The notes beneath the pieces were generated by a model. The model was not told where the DNA came from. It searched no databases and was given only the letters and a program-made list of their open reading frames with translations. Position numbers and translations under genes: made by a program. A stretch of 64,000 bases of DNA from assembly GCF_000725125.1 (NCBI RefSeq), contig NZ_JFCB01000007.1, positions 164,685-228,684 of the forward strand, read 5' to 3'. Source of the stretch: Streptomyces toyocaensis. Its GTDB lineage: Bacteria > Actinomycetota > Actinomycetes > Streptomycetales > Streptomycetaceae. This document shows positions 9,598-18,613 of this stretch, piece by piece; the first letter of the stretch is position 1; each line of letters begins with the position of its first letter.

Positions 9598-10867
9598 GCC
9601 GCCCGTCCCCGATGCCGGGACCCCCGGGACCGGGCCCCGGTCGGTCGGGGCGACCATCGAGCTGGAGGCTCTGACCAAGCGCTACCCGGGCAGTGCGCTG
9701 CCGGCCGTGGAGAGCGTGACCCTGGACATCAGGGCGGGCGAGACCGTGATCCTCGTCGGCCCGTCGGGGTGCGGGAAGTCCACCCTGCTCAAGATGATCA
9801 ACCGGCTGATCGAGCCGACGGGCGGCCGGATCCGCATCGGCGGCGAGGACGTCACCGACATGGACCCGGTGCGGCTGCGCCGCACGATCGGCTACGCGAT
9901 CCAGGCGAGCGGACTGTTCCCGCACATGACGGTGGCGCAGAACGTCGCGCTGGTGCCGAAGATGCTGCGCTGGCCGGCGGCCCGGGTGCGGGCGCGGGTG
10001 GAGGAGATGCTGGACCTGGTGGGCCTCGACCCGGCCGAGTTCCACGGTCGCTATCCGCGTCAGCTGTCCGGCGGCCAGCAGCAGCGGGTGGGCGTGGCGC
10101 GGGCCCTCGCGGCGGACCCGCCGGTGCTGCTGATGGACGAGCCGTTCGGCGCGGTCGACCCGATCACCCGGGACCACCTCCAGGACGAGCTGATCAGGCT
10201 CCAGCGGGAGCTGCACAAGACGATCGTCTTCGTCACCCACGACTTCGACGAGGCGATCAAGATCGGCGACCGGATCGCGGTGCTGCGCGAACGCTCCCAC
10301 ATCGCCCAGTTCGACACCCCTGAGGCGATCCTCACCCACCCCGCCGACGACTTCGTGTCGGGCTTCGTCGGCGCCGGGGCGGCCCTGAAGCGGCTCAACC
10401 TCACCCGGGTGCGGGACATCGGGATCAGCGACTGTCCGACGGTGAGCGTCGACGACCCGCACCAGCACATCGTCGACAAGCTGCGCTCCGGCGGAACCGA
10501 CGAGGTCCTGCTGCTCGACAAGCGGGGCAGCCCCTACAAGTGGCTCCGGCGCGGCGACCTGATGCGCGCCGGGGGATCGCTGGCCCGCGCGGGCACGCCG
10601 GTGCACGACACGGTGACCCGGGACGCGACCCTGCGGGACGCGCTGGAGGCGGTGCTCACCGACAGCACCGGCCGGGTCGCGGTCACCGGCCGGCGCGGCG
10701 CGTACGAGGGTGTCGTGGACGTGGAGACGCTGATGAACTCCGTGCACGAGCTGCTGGAGGCGGACCGGCTGGAGGCGAGGGAGGCGCAGGCCGACATCGA
10801 GGAGCAGCGGGCCGCGCAGACCCACGCGGAGCAGGAGGGCTTCTTCGGCGGGGAGGCGAAGACGTGA
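9590..10867 (+). CDS. Osmoprotectant ABC transporter ATP-binding protein with C-terminal CBS domains
   Basis: The 425-residue ATPase energises uptake of a quaternary amine. Walker A is GPSGCGKST (about residue 57), the signature LSGGQQQRVGVARAL, Walker B VLLMDEPFGAVD, and the switch histidine lies in FVTHDFDEA. After about residue 290 come two CBS-like modules, typical of OpuA/OpuC ATPases, where they sense ionic strength or cyclic-di-AMP. The last 40 residues are Glu/Ala-rich. Stop overlaps the next start as GTGA (10864-10867). Confidence 0.95.
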   Translation: MPEPPVPDAGTPGTGPRSVGATIELEALTKRYPGSALPAVESVTLDIRAGETVILVGPSGCGKSTLLKMINRLIEPTGGRIRIGGEDVTDMDPVRLRRTIGYAIQASGLFPHMTVAQNVALVPKMLRWPAARVRARVEEMLDLVGLDPAEFHGRYPRQLSGGQQQRVGVARALAADPPVLLMDEPFGAVDPITRDHLQDELIRLQRELHKTIVFVTHDFDEAIKIGDRIAVLRERSHIAQFDTPEAILTHPADDFVSGFVGAGAALKRLNLTRVRDIGISDCPTVSVDDPHQHIVDKLRSGGTDEVLLLDKRGSPYKWLRRGDLMRAGGSLARAGTPVHDTVTRDATLRDALEAVLTDSTGRVAVTGRRGAYEGVVDVETLMNSVHELLEADRLEAREAQADIEEQRAAQTHAEQEGFFGGEAKT

Positions 10868-11727
10868 GGACCTCTTCCGGACGGCCGCCCGAGGGCGAGC
10901 ACGAGGTGAGGGGGCTCGCCTTCCGGGACGGGGGCGGCGGGCGGTCCGACGGGGCGCAGGGCGCTCCCCGGCCCACGGCCGCCCCGCGCCCACGGGTGAG
11001 CCGGCAGAAGCTCATCTTCCTGCCGGCGGTGCTGATCGCCGTCCTGCTCGCGACCTGGCTGTGGTTCGAGCAGGCGGAGCTCGACGCGCTCACCCGCAAC
11101 GCGCTGTCGGACGGGCAGGTGTCGAAGGCACTGTGGCAGCACATCCAGCTCACCGCGATCTCGACGTTCTTCGTGCTGATCATCGCCATCCCGCTGGGCG
11201 TCCTGCTGACCCGCCGCACGTTCCGCAGGGCCACACCCGCCGCGATGGCGTTCGCCAACATGGGCCAGGCCACCCCGGCGATCGGACTGCTGGCGTTGCT
11301 GGTGATCTGGCTGGGCATCGGCCGCAGGGCCGCGCTGATCGGCATCATCGCCTACGCCGTGCTGCCGGTGCTGTCCAACACCATCGCCGGCCTGAAGGCC
11401 AACGACCCCACGCTGCTGGAGGCGGCGCGCGGCATCGGCATGTCCCCGCTGGGCGTGCTCACCCGGGTGGAGCTGCCGCTGGCCGTTCCCCTCATCCTGG
11501 CGGGCGTGCGGACGGCGCTCGTCCTCAACGTCGGCACGGCGACGCTGGCGACCTTCGGCGGGGGCGGCGGGCTGGGCGTCCTCATCACGACCGGGATCAC
11601 CAGCCAGCGGATGCCGGTGCTGATGGTGGGCTCGGTCCTCACCGTCGCGCTCGCCCTGCTGGTCGACTGGCTCGCCTCCCTGGCCGAGCTGCTGCTGCGG
11701 CCGCGGGGTCTGGAGGCGGGCCGGTGA
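10864..11727 (+). CDS. Osmoprotectant ABC transporter permease, second copy
   Basis: A 287-residue permease starting at GTG 10864, which overlaps the ATPase stop. An unusually long hydrophilic N-terminal tail of about 45 residues precedes the first helix (KLIFLPAVLIAVLLATWLWF). Five or more helices follow, with the docking loop GLKANDPTLLEAARGIGMS. It is paralogous to the first permease of the operon, giving a heteromeric channel. It overlaps the receptor gene by four bases (GTGA at 11724-11727). Confidence 0.94.
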   Translation: MRTSSGRPPEGEHEVRGLAFRDGGGGRSDGAQGAPRPTAAPRPRVSRQKLIFLPAVLIAVLLATWLWFEQAELDALTRNALSDGQVSKALWQHIQLTAISTFFVLIIAIPLGVLLTRRTFRRATPAAMAFANMGQATPAIGLLALLVIWLGIGRRAALIGIIAYAVLPVLSNTIAGLKANDPTLLEAARGIGMSPLGVLTRVELPLAVPLILAGVRTALVLNVGTATLATFGGGGGLGVLITTGITSQRMPVLMVGSVLTVALALLVDWLASLAELLLRPRGLEAGR

Positions 11728-12689
11728 GACGCGTCCGCCTGCTCCTGGCCGGGGCCCTGCTGGCGGCGTCCTCCGGCTGCGGTCTGACCAGCGGCTCCCC
11801 CATGGTCGACGACGTGGCACCGGGCTCGATCGGCGGGGGCAGGCCGCTGGAGGGCGCGGAACTCACCGTCACCTCGAAGGAGTTCACCGAGCAGCTGATC
11901 CTCGGGGCGATCATGGGCATCGCGTTCGAGGCGGCCGGCGCGGAGGTCGTCGACCGGACCGGCATCCAGGGCTCGGTCGGCTCGCGGGAGGCCGTCGTCA
12001 AGGGTGAGGCGGACGCCGGGTTCGAGTACACGGGCACGGCCTGGATCACCTACCAGGGCAACAGCAAGCCGATCCCCGATCCGCGCGAGCAGTGGGAGGC
12101 GGTGCGGGACGCGGACGCCGGGAACGGGGTGACCTGGCTGGAGCCGTCGGAGCTGAACAACACCTACGCCCTCGCCGTGAACCAGGAGAACTTCGAGAGG
12201 TACGGCACGCGGACCCTCTCCGACGTGGCCGCGCTGGCGAAGTCCGACCCGGGCGCGGTGACGCTGTGCGTGGAGGGCGAGTTCGCCAACCGCGCGGACG
12301 GGCTGCCGGGCATGGAGAAGGCGTACGGCATGAACGTCCCGGCGCGCGGCGTCACGCAGATGGACACCGGGATCATCTACACCCAGACCGCCGAGGGAGC
12401 GTGCACCTTCGGCGAGGTCTTCACCACCGACGGGCGCATCAAGTCCATGAACCTGGTGGTGATGGAGGACGACAGGAAGTTCTTCCCCAACTACAACGCG
12501 GCGCCGACGGTCAACTCCGACACGTTCGAGGAATGGCCGGCCATCGCCGACGTCCTCGCCCCGGTGACGGCGAAGCTGGACAACGACGTGGCGCAGACCC
12601 TGAACGCCAAGGTGGACGTCGCCGGGGAGGACCCGCACCAGGTGGCGCTGGACTGGATGGTGCGGGAAGGGTTCGTCAAGGAGAACTGA
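11724..12689 (+). CDS. Osmoprotectant ABC transporter substrate-binding lipoprotein (OpuCC/OsmF-like)
   Basis: A 321-residue receptor. It begins at GTG 11724 with a lipoprotein signal ending in the lipobox LAASSGC, so it should be lipid-anchored outside the membrane. The mature protein has the quaternary-amine-binding fold: SKEFTEQLILGAIM near the start, and a C-terminal segment ending in DWMVREGF. Conserved aromatic residues expected to form the cage are plausible (TWLEPSELNNTYALAV) but I cannot place them exactly. Last gene of the operon; it converges on the Lon-like protease with seven bases between stops. Confidence 0.94.
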   Translation: MRRVRLLLAGALLAASSGCGLTSGSPMVDDVAPGSIGGGRPLEGAELTVTSKEFTEQLILGAIMGIAFEAAGAEVVDRTGIQGSVGSREAVVKGEADAGFEYTGTAWITYQGNSKPIPDPREQWEAVRDADAGNGVTWLEPSELNNTYALAVNQENFERYGTRTLSDVAALAKSDPGAVTLCVEGEFANRADGLPGMEKAYGMNVPARGVTQMDTGIIYTQTAEGACTFGEVFTTDGRIKSMNLVVMEDDRKFFPNYNAAPTVNSDTFEEWPAIADVLAPVTAKLDNDVAQTLNAKVDVAGEDPHQVALDWMVREGFVKEN

Positions 12690-12696
12690 CGGGGAC

Positions 12697-13488
12697 CTAG
12701 CAGGAGGGGACCTCGCCGGTGCCCTGCTCCAGGGCGACCAGGGCGTCGACGGCGCCCTTGAGGGTGGTGACCGGGACCAGGCGCAGGCCCTCGGGCAGTT
12801 CCGCCCTCGCGTCGGAGCACTCGTCCCTCGGGACCAGGAAGACCGTGGCGCCGTCCCGCCTGGCCGCCTGCGTCTTCAGCGGGACGCCGCCGACCGGGCC
12901 GACGGTGCCGTCCTCGTCGATCGTGCCGGTGCCGGCGACGACCCGGCCTCCGGTGAGATCGCCGCCGCTGCCGTCGCCGTTCAGCTTGTCGACGATCCCC
13001 AGGGAGAACAGCAGGCCCGCGCTGGGGCCGCCGACGTCGGCGAGTTCGAGGGTGACCTGGATGCCGTCGTCCTCACGGTCCAGGTAGTTCAGCGCCGCCC
13101 GGGTCGCCTCGTCCTGGGACGCCTCCATCTGCTCGCGGTTGTACTGCTCGATCTCCGTGACGCTGTCGCCGCTGGGGTAGACCGAGTCACGGGGCATGAC
13201 GGCCCGGTCGGTGCTGAACCAGCTGTCGATCACGTCGGGGAGGCCGACGCGGGTGTCCGGGGAGGTGGCCTCGATGGTCGTCATCCGCAGCTGTCCGCCG
13301 GTCTCCCGCACGGGTGCGCCGGAGATCGTGATGACCTGCTCCCCCTTGTTCTCACCGAGCACGTCGGCCGTCATCCCGGGCTGCGCCACGGAGAAGGGCA
13401 GCGGCGCGAAGCCCGCGGTGGCCAGCAGGGCCGCTACGGGCACGGCGAGGCCGGCCGCTTTCTGGCGACGCGTGAGACGAGAGAGCAC
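12697..13488 (-). CDS. Secreted Lon-type (S16) protease-domain protein, YlbL-like
   Basis: A 263-residue protein with a basic N-terminus and one hydrophobic segment (KAAGLAVPVAALLATAGFAP), a signal or anchor. The C-terminal half is a Lon proteolytic domain: the nucleophile serine is in DVGGPSAGLLFSLG and the partner lysine in GGVPLKTQAARRDGA, forming the Ser-Lys dyad. Unlike many YlbL proteins I do not see a clear PDZ domain; the segment before the protease domain is short. Substrate unknown. The enzyme should act outside the membrane. Confidence 0.9.
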   Translation of the reverse strand: MLSRLTRRQKAAGLAVPVAALLATAGFAPLPFSVAQPGMTADVLGENKGEQVITISGAPVRETGGQLRMTTIEATSPDTRVGLPDVIDSWFSTDRAVMPRDSVYPSGDSVTEIEQYNREQMEASQDEATRAALNYLDREDDGIQVTLELADVGGPSAGLLFSLGIVDKLNGDGSGGDLTGGRVVAGTGTIDEDGTVGPVGGVPLKTQAARRDGATVFLVPRDECSDARAELPEGLRLVPVTTLKGAVDALVALEQGTGEVPSC

Positions 13489-13594
13489 GGGGCCAATCTA
13501 ACCTGCCGCCGCCGGGGGCGGCCGTGCCTCCCCCGGTGCCCGGACGGCCCGGTGGACGGCCCCCGGCGGCACGAGGTCCGCGGACGGACGCCGA

Positions 13595-14233
13595 TCAGCG
13601 CAACGCCTCTGCGACCTCACGCGCCGCGTCCATGACCCTCGTCCCGACCCGCTCGGGCACGACGTCCGCCAGCATGACGACCCCTACGCTGCCCTCGACG
13701 CCCGTCACCCCCAGCAGCGGCGCGGCCGCCCCGCAGGCCCCCGCCTCCAGCTCTCCGCGCGTCAGCGTGTAGCCCGGTTCCCCGGCCCCCTGCCGGGCGG
13801 ACAGGATCGCCTTTCCCGCGGCCCCCCGGTCCAGCGGATGCCGGAACCCGGCCCGGTACGCCACGTGGTAATCCGTCCACGACGGCTCCACGACGGCCAC
13901 GGCCAGTGCCTCCGCCCCGTCCACCAGCGTCAGGTGCGCGGTCGCGCCGATGTCCTCCGCGAGCGACCGCAGCGCCGGCATGGCCGCTTCCCGCACCAGG
14001 GGATGCACCTGCCGTCCCAGCCTGAGGACACCCAGCCCGACCCGGGCCCGTCCGCCCAGATCGCGGCGTACGAGGGCGTGCTGTTCCAGCGTGGCGAGCA
14101 ACCGGTACACGACGGTCCGGTTCACGCCCAGTTTGTGGGACAGCTCGGTGACGGTCAGCCCGTGGTCCGTGTCGGCGAGCAGCTTGAGGACACGTAGTCC
14201 CCTGTCGAGCGTCTGAGAGGTCTCCGCGGTCAC
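13595..14233 (-). CDS. IclR-family transcriptional regulator
   Basis: A 212-residue regulator. The winged helix is at about residues 5-70 (LTVTELSHKLGVNRTVVYRL), followed by the IclR effector-binding domain with GRARVGLGVLRLG and the conserved HPLDRGAAGKAIL motif. GTG 14233 is selected because AAGGAG stands eight bases upstream; the GTG at 14242 would overlap that site. Nearby genes give no clear target, so ligand and regulon are unknown. Confidence 0.93.
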   Translation of the reverse strand: MTAETSQTLDRGLRVLKLLADTDHGLTVTELSHKLGVNRTVVYRLLATLEQHALVRRDLGGRARVGLGVLRLGRQVHPLVREAAMPALRSLAEDIGATAHLTLVDGAEALAVAVVEPSWTDYHVAYRAGFRHPLDRGAAGKAILSARQGAGEPGYTLTRGELEAGACGAAAPLLGVTGVEGSVGVVMLADVVPERVGTRVMDAAREVAEALR

Positions 14234-14314
14234 GACGCCCACTCCTTAGTGGTGAGGTCGGCGGCCCTCTCGCGGCGGATGCGTCACCGAGTCCCGTCGG
14301 TCACGCGCTTCAGA

Positions 14315-14336
14315 GGCCGCCGATCGGCCGGCGGCC
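14315..14336 (-). terminator. Possible terminator of the helicase gene
   Basis: Inverted repeat GGCCGCC (14315-14321) and GGCGGCC (14330-14336) with an eight-base loop, about 170 bp past the helicase stop. Modest stem and no U-tract, so confidence is low. Confidence 0.35.
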
Positions 14337-14509
14337 CGGCAGTGTCCCGGGCACAGTCGCTTCACGGCTGCGCTCCGCGGCGGCGCTGCCACGGGGCGTG
14401 TGCGTAGCGGGGACAGTAGCGAGCCGGTTCGGTGAGCGGAAGGCTCCGTCCAGAATCCGGGCACTCTCCCGGCGAAGTGGTTCCGTTTGTCCCCATACGC
14501 ACACCGCGG

Positions 14510-16309
14510 TCACCGCATGCGCGTGGCCCACTCCTGCACCTTCTCGATCCGCTGGCGCAGCTGTCCCGCCGTGGCCTCCGCCGAGGGCGGGCCGCCGCAG
14601 ACCCGGCGCAGCTCGGTGTGGATGACGCCGTGCGGTTTGCCGCTCTGGTGGACGTACGCGCCGACCAGGCTGTTGAGCCGCTTGCGCAGCTCCATCATCT
14701 CCTTGTGGGAGACCACCGGCCGCCGCTCGGCGGGCAGCTCCAGCAGGTCGGCCTCCTCGGCCGGCTTCTTCCGGCTGTGCGCGATCTGCCGGGCCTGCCG
14801 CTTCTGCAGCAGCAGCTGCACCTGGTCGGGTTCGAGGAGTCCGGGGATGCCGAGGTAGTCCTGCTCCTCCTCGCTTCCGGGGTGGGCCTGCATGCCGAAA
14901 TCGGCCCCGTTGTACGTCACCCGGTCGAAGACGGCGTCGGACTCCAGCGCCTCGAAGGGCAGCATGTCCTGCTCACCGGTGTCCTCGTCCTGCTCCCGGT
15001 TCGCCTCCTCCATCTCCTTCTCGGACTCGGCGTACGGGTCCTCCTCGCCCTCCTTCTTGGGCTTGTCGAGGACGTGGTCGCGCTCGCGCTCCATCTCGTT
15101 CGCGAAACCGAGCAGGTCCGGGATGGTCGGCAGGAACACGGACGCGGTCTCGCCGCGCCGCCGCGACCGTACGAAACGGCCCACGGCCTGGGCGAAGAAC
15201 AGCGGGGTGGAGATGGTGGTGGCGTACACGCCGACCGCGAGGCGCGGTACGTCGACGCCCTCGGACACCATGCGGACGGCGACCATCCAGCGGTCGTCGC
15301 TGCCACTGAACTCGTCGATCCGCTTGGACGCGCCGGTGTCGTCGGACAGCACGAGGGTGGCCTTGTGACCGGTGATGTCGCGGATCAGCTTGGCGTAGGC
15401 GCGGGCGGACTCCTGGTCGGAGGCGATGACGAGGGCGCCGGCGTCCGGGATCGCCTTGCGGACCTCGGTGAGCCGCTGGTCGGCGGCGCGCAGCACGGCC
15501 GGCATCCACTCGCCGCGCGGGTCGAGCGCGGTGCGCCAGGCCTGGCTGACGGCGTCCTTGGTCATGGGCTCGCCGAGGCGGGCGGCGATCTCGTCGCCGG
15601 CCTTGGTGCGCCAGCGCATGTTGCCGCTGTACGACATGAAGATCACGGGACGGACGACGTGGTCGGCGAGGGCGGACCCGTACCCGTAGGTGTAGTCGGC
15701 GGACGACCGCCGGATGCCGTCGTCGCCCTCTTCGTACGTCACGAACGGGATGGGGTTGGTGTCGGACCGGAACGGCGTACCGGTCAGCGCGAGCCGTCGC
15801 GTGGCCGGTTCGAACGCCTCCAGGCAGGCCTCGCCCCAGGACTTGGAGTCACCGGCGTGGTGGATCTCGTCGAGGATGACGAGGGTCTTGCGCTGCTCGA
15901 CGCGGTTGCGGTGCAGCATGGGGCGCACGCCGACACCGGCGTACGTCACGGCGACTCCGTCGTACTCCTTGCCGAGCGGGCCCGCGCTGTACTCCGGGTC
16001 GAGCTTGATGCCTATCCGCGCGGCGGCCTCCGCCCACTGCTTCTTCAGGTGCTCGGTGGGCGCGACGACCGTCACCTGCTGCACGACGTGGTGGTGCAGC
16101 AGCCAGGACGCCAGCGTCAGCGCGAAGGTCGTCTTGCCGGCGCCGGGCGTGGCCACCGCCAGGAAGTCACGGGGCTGGGCCTGGATGTACTTGTCCATCG
16201 CCCCCTGCTGCCAGGCGCGCAGCTTGCCGGCGGTGCCCCAGGGGGCACGTCCGGGAAACGCCGGGGACAGGTGGTGCGAGTGGGACGCGGTGCCGGCGGT
16301 GGTAGTCAC
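14510..16309 (-). CDS. DEAD/DEAH-box superfamily 2 helicase
   Basis: A 599-residue helicase of the SSL2/XPB-like group. Motif I is ATPGAGKTTFAL (about residue 55), motif II DEIH in LVILDEIHHAG, motif III LTGTPFR, and the C-terminal lobe carries motif VI QAVGRFVRSRRRG. After the helicase core an acidic linker (KKEGEEDPYAESEKEMEEAN) and a helical C-terminal domain follow. I start at GTG 16309, matching the conserved VTTTAGTA beginning; an ATG at 16351 has no ribosome site. Widely conserved in Streptomyces; the substrate is not established, with DNA repair or RNA metabolism both possible. Confidence 0.92.
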   Translation of the reverse strand: MTTTAGTASHSHHLSPAFPGRAPWGTAGKLRAWQQGAMDKYIQAQPRDFLAVATPGAGKTTFALTLASWLLHHHVVQQVTVVAPTEHLKKQWAEAAARIGIKLDPEYSAGPLGKEYDGVAVTYAGVGVRPMLHRNRVEQRKTLVILDEIHHAGDSKSWGEACLEAFEPATRRLALTGTPFRSDTNPIPFVTYEEGDDGIRRSSADYTYGYGSALADHVVRPVIFMSYSGNMRWRTKAGDEIAARLGEPMTKDAVSQAWRTALDPRGEWMPAVLRAADQRLTEVRKAIPDAGALVIASDQESARAYAKLIRDITGHKATLVLSDDTGASKRIDEFSGSDDRWMVAVRMVSEGVDVPRLAVGVYATTISTPLFFAQAVGRFVRSRRRGETASVFLPTIPDLLGFANEMERERDHVLDKPKKEGEEDPYAESEKEMEEANREQDEDTGEQDMLPFEALESDAVFDRVTYNGADFGMQAHPGSEEEQDYLGIPGLLEPDQVQLLLQKRQARQIAHSRKKPAEEADLLELPAERRPVVSHKEMMELRKRLNSLVGAYVHQSGKPHGVIHTELRRVCGGPPSAEATAGQLRQRIEKVQEWATRMR

Positions 16310-16436
16310 GATCTCCGTCGGGGGTAGCTCGGGTACGGCGCATCGGCGCATGACGACCGGGCCACCCTACCGAGGGCCCGGTACCGTCAACGCCGGCACC
16401 GGGCCACGCCACCCGGGGGTGGGACCGAGGTCACAA

Positions 16437-16805
16437 TCAGCGCGCGAAGCCCGGCAACCGGGACGCGATCTTGGGGACGTCCAGCGCGCCCTGACAGACA
16501 TCCAGCACGAAGCGCTCTGCCTCGTCCACGTCGAAGTCCGTGTCCAGTGGATGTCCGTTCACATGGAGGAAGACCCAGGTCCCGTACCAGGCGAGAGGCT
16601 TGTTCCCGTCAACGAGCGCGGGATTGCGAGCGAGGGACTCCATGAGCGCCGCGGCCTTGTGCCACACGTCCGGATACGCGTCCTGCCCGAACACGCTCGA
16701 CTGAGGCCGTGCCAGCGCCGAGTCCAACAGCCCGTAATCGCGTACCTCGTCCGCCCCGAGCCGCTTCGCGAGGTTCAGCAGCTCGGGCAACGTGAGGTAG
16801 TGCAT
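16437..16805 (-). CDS. doc: Doc/Fic-family death-on-curing toxin, atypical motif
   Basis: A 122-residue protein of the Doc group of the Fic fold. The diagnostic region reads RNPALVDGNKPLAWYGTWVF near residues 60-80. Classical Doc has H(x)F(x)DGNKRT; here the leading His position is Asn/Pro and the Arg after Lys is replaced by Pro. Doc phosphorylates elongation factor Tu, which halts translation, and the substituted residues lie in the catalytic loop, so activity may be altered or lost. The start overlaps the antitoxin stop (ATGA), a typical type II toxin-antitoxin arrangement. Confidence 0.85.
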   Translation of the reverse strand: MHYLTLPELLNLAKRLGADEVRDYGLLDSALARPQSSVFGQDAYPDVWHKAAALMESLARNPALVDGNKPLAWYGTWVFLHVNGHPLDTDFDVDEAERFVLDVCQGALDVPKIASRLPGFAR

Positions 16806-17002
16806 CAGGCGAGCCTCCGGTTCAGCTCCGCACTGGCCTTCAGCACATGGTCGGCCGCCTCGTTGAACAGACGCGAATGTTCGTTTACGGCCGAGATCAC
16901 GGCATCGTGGGCGAAGGCCTGCATGCTGCGCCCTTCCGCTGCGGCGCGCTCACGCAGGGCGTCGAGCTCTTCCTCGGTAAACCGCAGGTTCAGTCCAGCC
17001 AT
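16805..17002 (-). CDS. Antitoxin of the Phd/Doc-like pair, ribbon-helix-helix type
   Basis: A 65-residue protein upstream of and overlapping the Doc-like toxin. The start is ATG 17002 (MAGLNLRF). The segment LNLRFTEEELDALRERAAAEGRSMQAFAHDA has the strand-helix-helix pattern of Arc/MetJ DNA-binding domains, and the C-terminal helix would wrap the toxin. It probably neutralises the toxin and represses the pair. The perfect palindrome just upstream is the likely binding site. Confidence 0.85.
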   Translation of the reverse strand: MAGLNLRFTEEELDALRERAAAEGRSMQAFAHDAVISAVNEHSRLFNEAADHVLKASAELNRRLA

Positions 17003-17018
17003 GACGTCGACGGTACTA

Positions 17019-17030
17019 CGTGGTACCACG
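17019..17030. promoter_or_regulatory. Perfect 12-bp palindrome, candidate antitoxin operator
   Basis: CGTGGTACCACG at 17019-17030 reads identically on both strands and sits 17 bp before the antitoxin start. A further GGTAC half-element lies at 17012-17016. Ribbon-helix-helix antitoxins autoregulate through such short palindromes. Assignment is by position only. Confidence 0.6.
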
Positions 17031-17035
17031 CGGTG

Positions 17036-18496
17036 TCATGTCGTTGCGGGACGCACCCGCGCAGCCACCCACGCCCCCGCCAGGGCCACCGCCGCCATGG
17101 GCAGGAAGACCGCGACGAAGGCGGCCGGGTGGGAGGCCGTGGCCTGGGTGGCCGCGTGGCTGACCGTGCCGCCGCCGAGGGCCGCGAAGGCGGCGCCGCC
17201 CGCGGCGAGGAGGAGGACGTTGGAGAGGCCGTCGGAGATCTGGAGGGCGGCGGAGTTGGTGCCGGCCTCCGAGGGGGCGGAGAGCTGGAGCAGCAGAACG
17301 CTGGTGGAGGAGATCACCAGGCCCATGCCGAAGCAGCCGAAGGCCCAGGCGGCCGCGACCGTCCAGGCGGGCACCGCGTCGATCAGCACACTGGGCGCCG
17401 CGGCGATGGCCGCCGCCACCAGCACCATCCCGAGGGTCATCAGCCGCTCCCGGTACGGCTCCAGCCGGGGCCGGGACTGCACCCAGGAGCCCAGCGCCCA
17501 GGTGCCGCCGCCCGCCGCGAGCGAGAAGCCGGCGAGGGTCGGGCTGAGGCCGCGCTGGGTGACCAGCATCAGCGGGACGAAGGACTCCGCCGCGATGAAG
17601 GAGCCGGCGGCCACACCGCGCAGCAGGACCACCGAGGGCAGGCCGCGCGCCGCGCGGTACGTGCCGCGCGGGAGCAGGCCCAGCACCGCCGGGACGAGCA
17701 GCGCCAGGCCCAGCGCACCCGGCAGCAGCGACGCCCAGCGCAGGTCCTGGGCGGCGTACTGCAGGAACCCGGCGCCGAAGGAGATGGCCAGGGCCAGCTT
17801 GATGCGGCGGCGGTCGGCGGAGGCCGCGGCGCCGGTGTCCTCGTTCACCGGGCCGGACGCCAGCCGGCGTATCTGCGGCAGCGCCAGGGCCAGCGGGAAC
17901 ACCACGAGCACCGGTATGCCGAGGAACACCCAGCGCCAGCCGACGTGCTCCGTCACCGCGCCGGACGCGAGCGGGCCGACGATCGACGGCACCACCCAGC
18001 TCGCCGCGAACGCCGCCATGATCGCCGGCCGCAGCCTCTCGGGATAGGCCCGCCCGACGATGACGTACAGCGCGACGATCACCAGTCCGCCGCCGAACCC
18101 CTGCACGGCCCGCCCCAGGATGAACAGCCACATCGCACCGGCCGTCCCGGCGAGCAGCAGTCCGGCCGCGAAGGAGGCGATGCCCCAGGTGAGCGGCCCG
18201 AGCGGGCCCCGCCGGTCCGACCACTGGCCGGACAGCACCATCCCGAACAGGCTGGTCGTGAAGTACCCCGAGAACGCGAACGCGTACAGCGACACCCCGT
18301 CCAGCTCCCGCGCCGCCACCGGCATCGCCGTGCCGACGGCCGTCGCCTCGAAGGCGATCAGCAGCACCACGGAGACGACCCCGATGCTCAGCGCCCGGTA
18401 GGGGCGGCTGAGCACGGTCTCGTCGGGGTCGGCGGCCGTGGCGAGGGCGTCGGCGGGCACGGCGACACCGGTGTCGCGCGGGTTCGGGGCGGTCAT
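17036..18496 (-). CDS. MFS drug-efflux-type transporter
   Basis: A 486-residue membrane protein with about 12-14 transmembrane helices. Family signature LFGMVLSGQWSDRRGPLGPL marks the loop after helix 2, and the cytoplasmic loop after about residue 200 is long (SGPVNEDTGAAASADRRRIK). It resembles DHA2-type exporters; substrate unknown. ATG 18496 is preferred because the preceding codons are GTG-led and short. It ends about 34 bp before the antitoxin, with the operator between. Confidence 0.9.
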   Translation of the reverse strand: MTAPNPRDTGVAVPADALATAADPDETVLSRPYRALSIGVVSVVLLIAFEATAVGTAMPVAARELDGVSLYAFAFSGYFTTSLFGMVLSGQWSDRRGPLGPLTWGIASFAAGLLLAGTAGAMWLFILGRAVQGFGGGLVIVALYVIVGRAYPERLRPAIMAAFAASWVVPSIVGPLASGAVTEHVGWRWVFLGIPVLVVFPLALALPQIRRLASGPVNEDTGAAASADRRRIKLALAISFGAGFLQYAAQDLRWASLLPGALGLALLVPAVLGLLPRGTYRAARGLPSVVLLRGVAAGSFIAAESFVPLMLVTQRGLSPTLAGFSLAAGGGTWALGSWVQSRPRLEPYRERLMTLGMVLVAAAIAAAPSVLIDAVPAWTVAAAWAFGCFGMGLVISSTSVLLLQLSAPSEAGTNSAALQISDGLSNVLLLAAGGAAFAALGGGTVSHAATQATASHPAAFVAVFLPMAAVALAGAWVAARVRPATT

Positions 18497-18527
18497 GACC
18501 GCCAGGGTAAGGTCCACGCCGCTGTTT

Positions 18528-18544
18528 GACCCCTGTCGGGGGTC
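18528..18544 (-). terminator. Short hairpin downstream of the SUKH-like gene
   Basis: GACCCC (18528-18533), five-base loop, GGGGTC (18539-18544). It lies about 70 bp after the SUKH-like stop and before the MFS start. Six base pairs only, so a weak candidate. Confidence 0.3.
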
Positions 18545-18613
18545 GGTACCGGCACCGGGACCTTGGTCGTAGGTCCCCGGCGCCCCACGGGCCTCGCCCG
18601 CGCCGCGGGTGCG

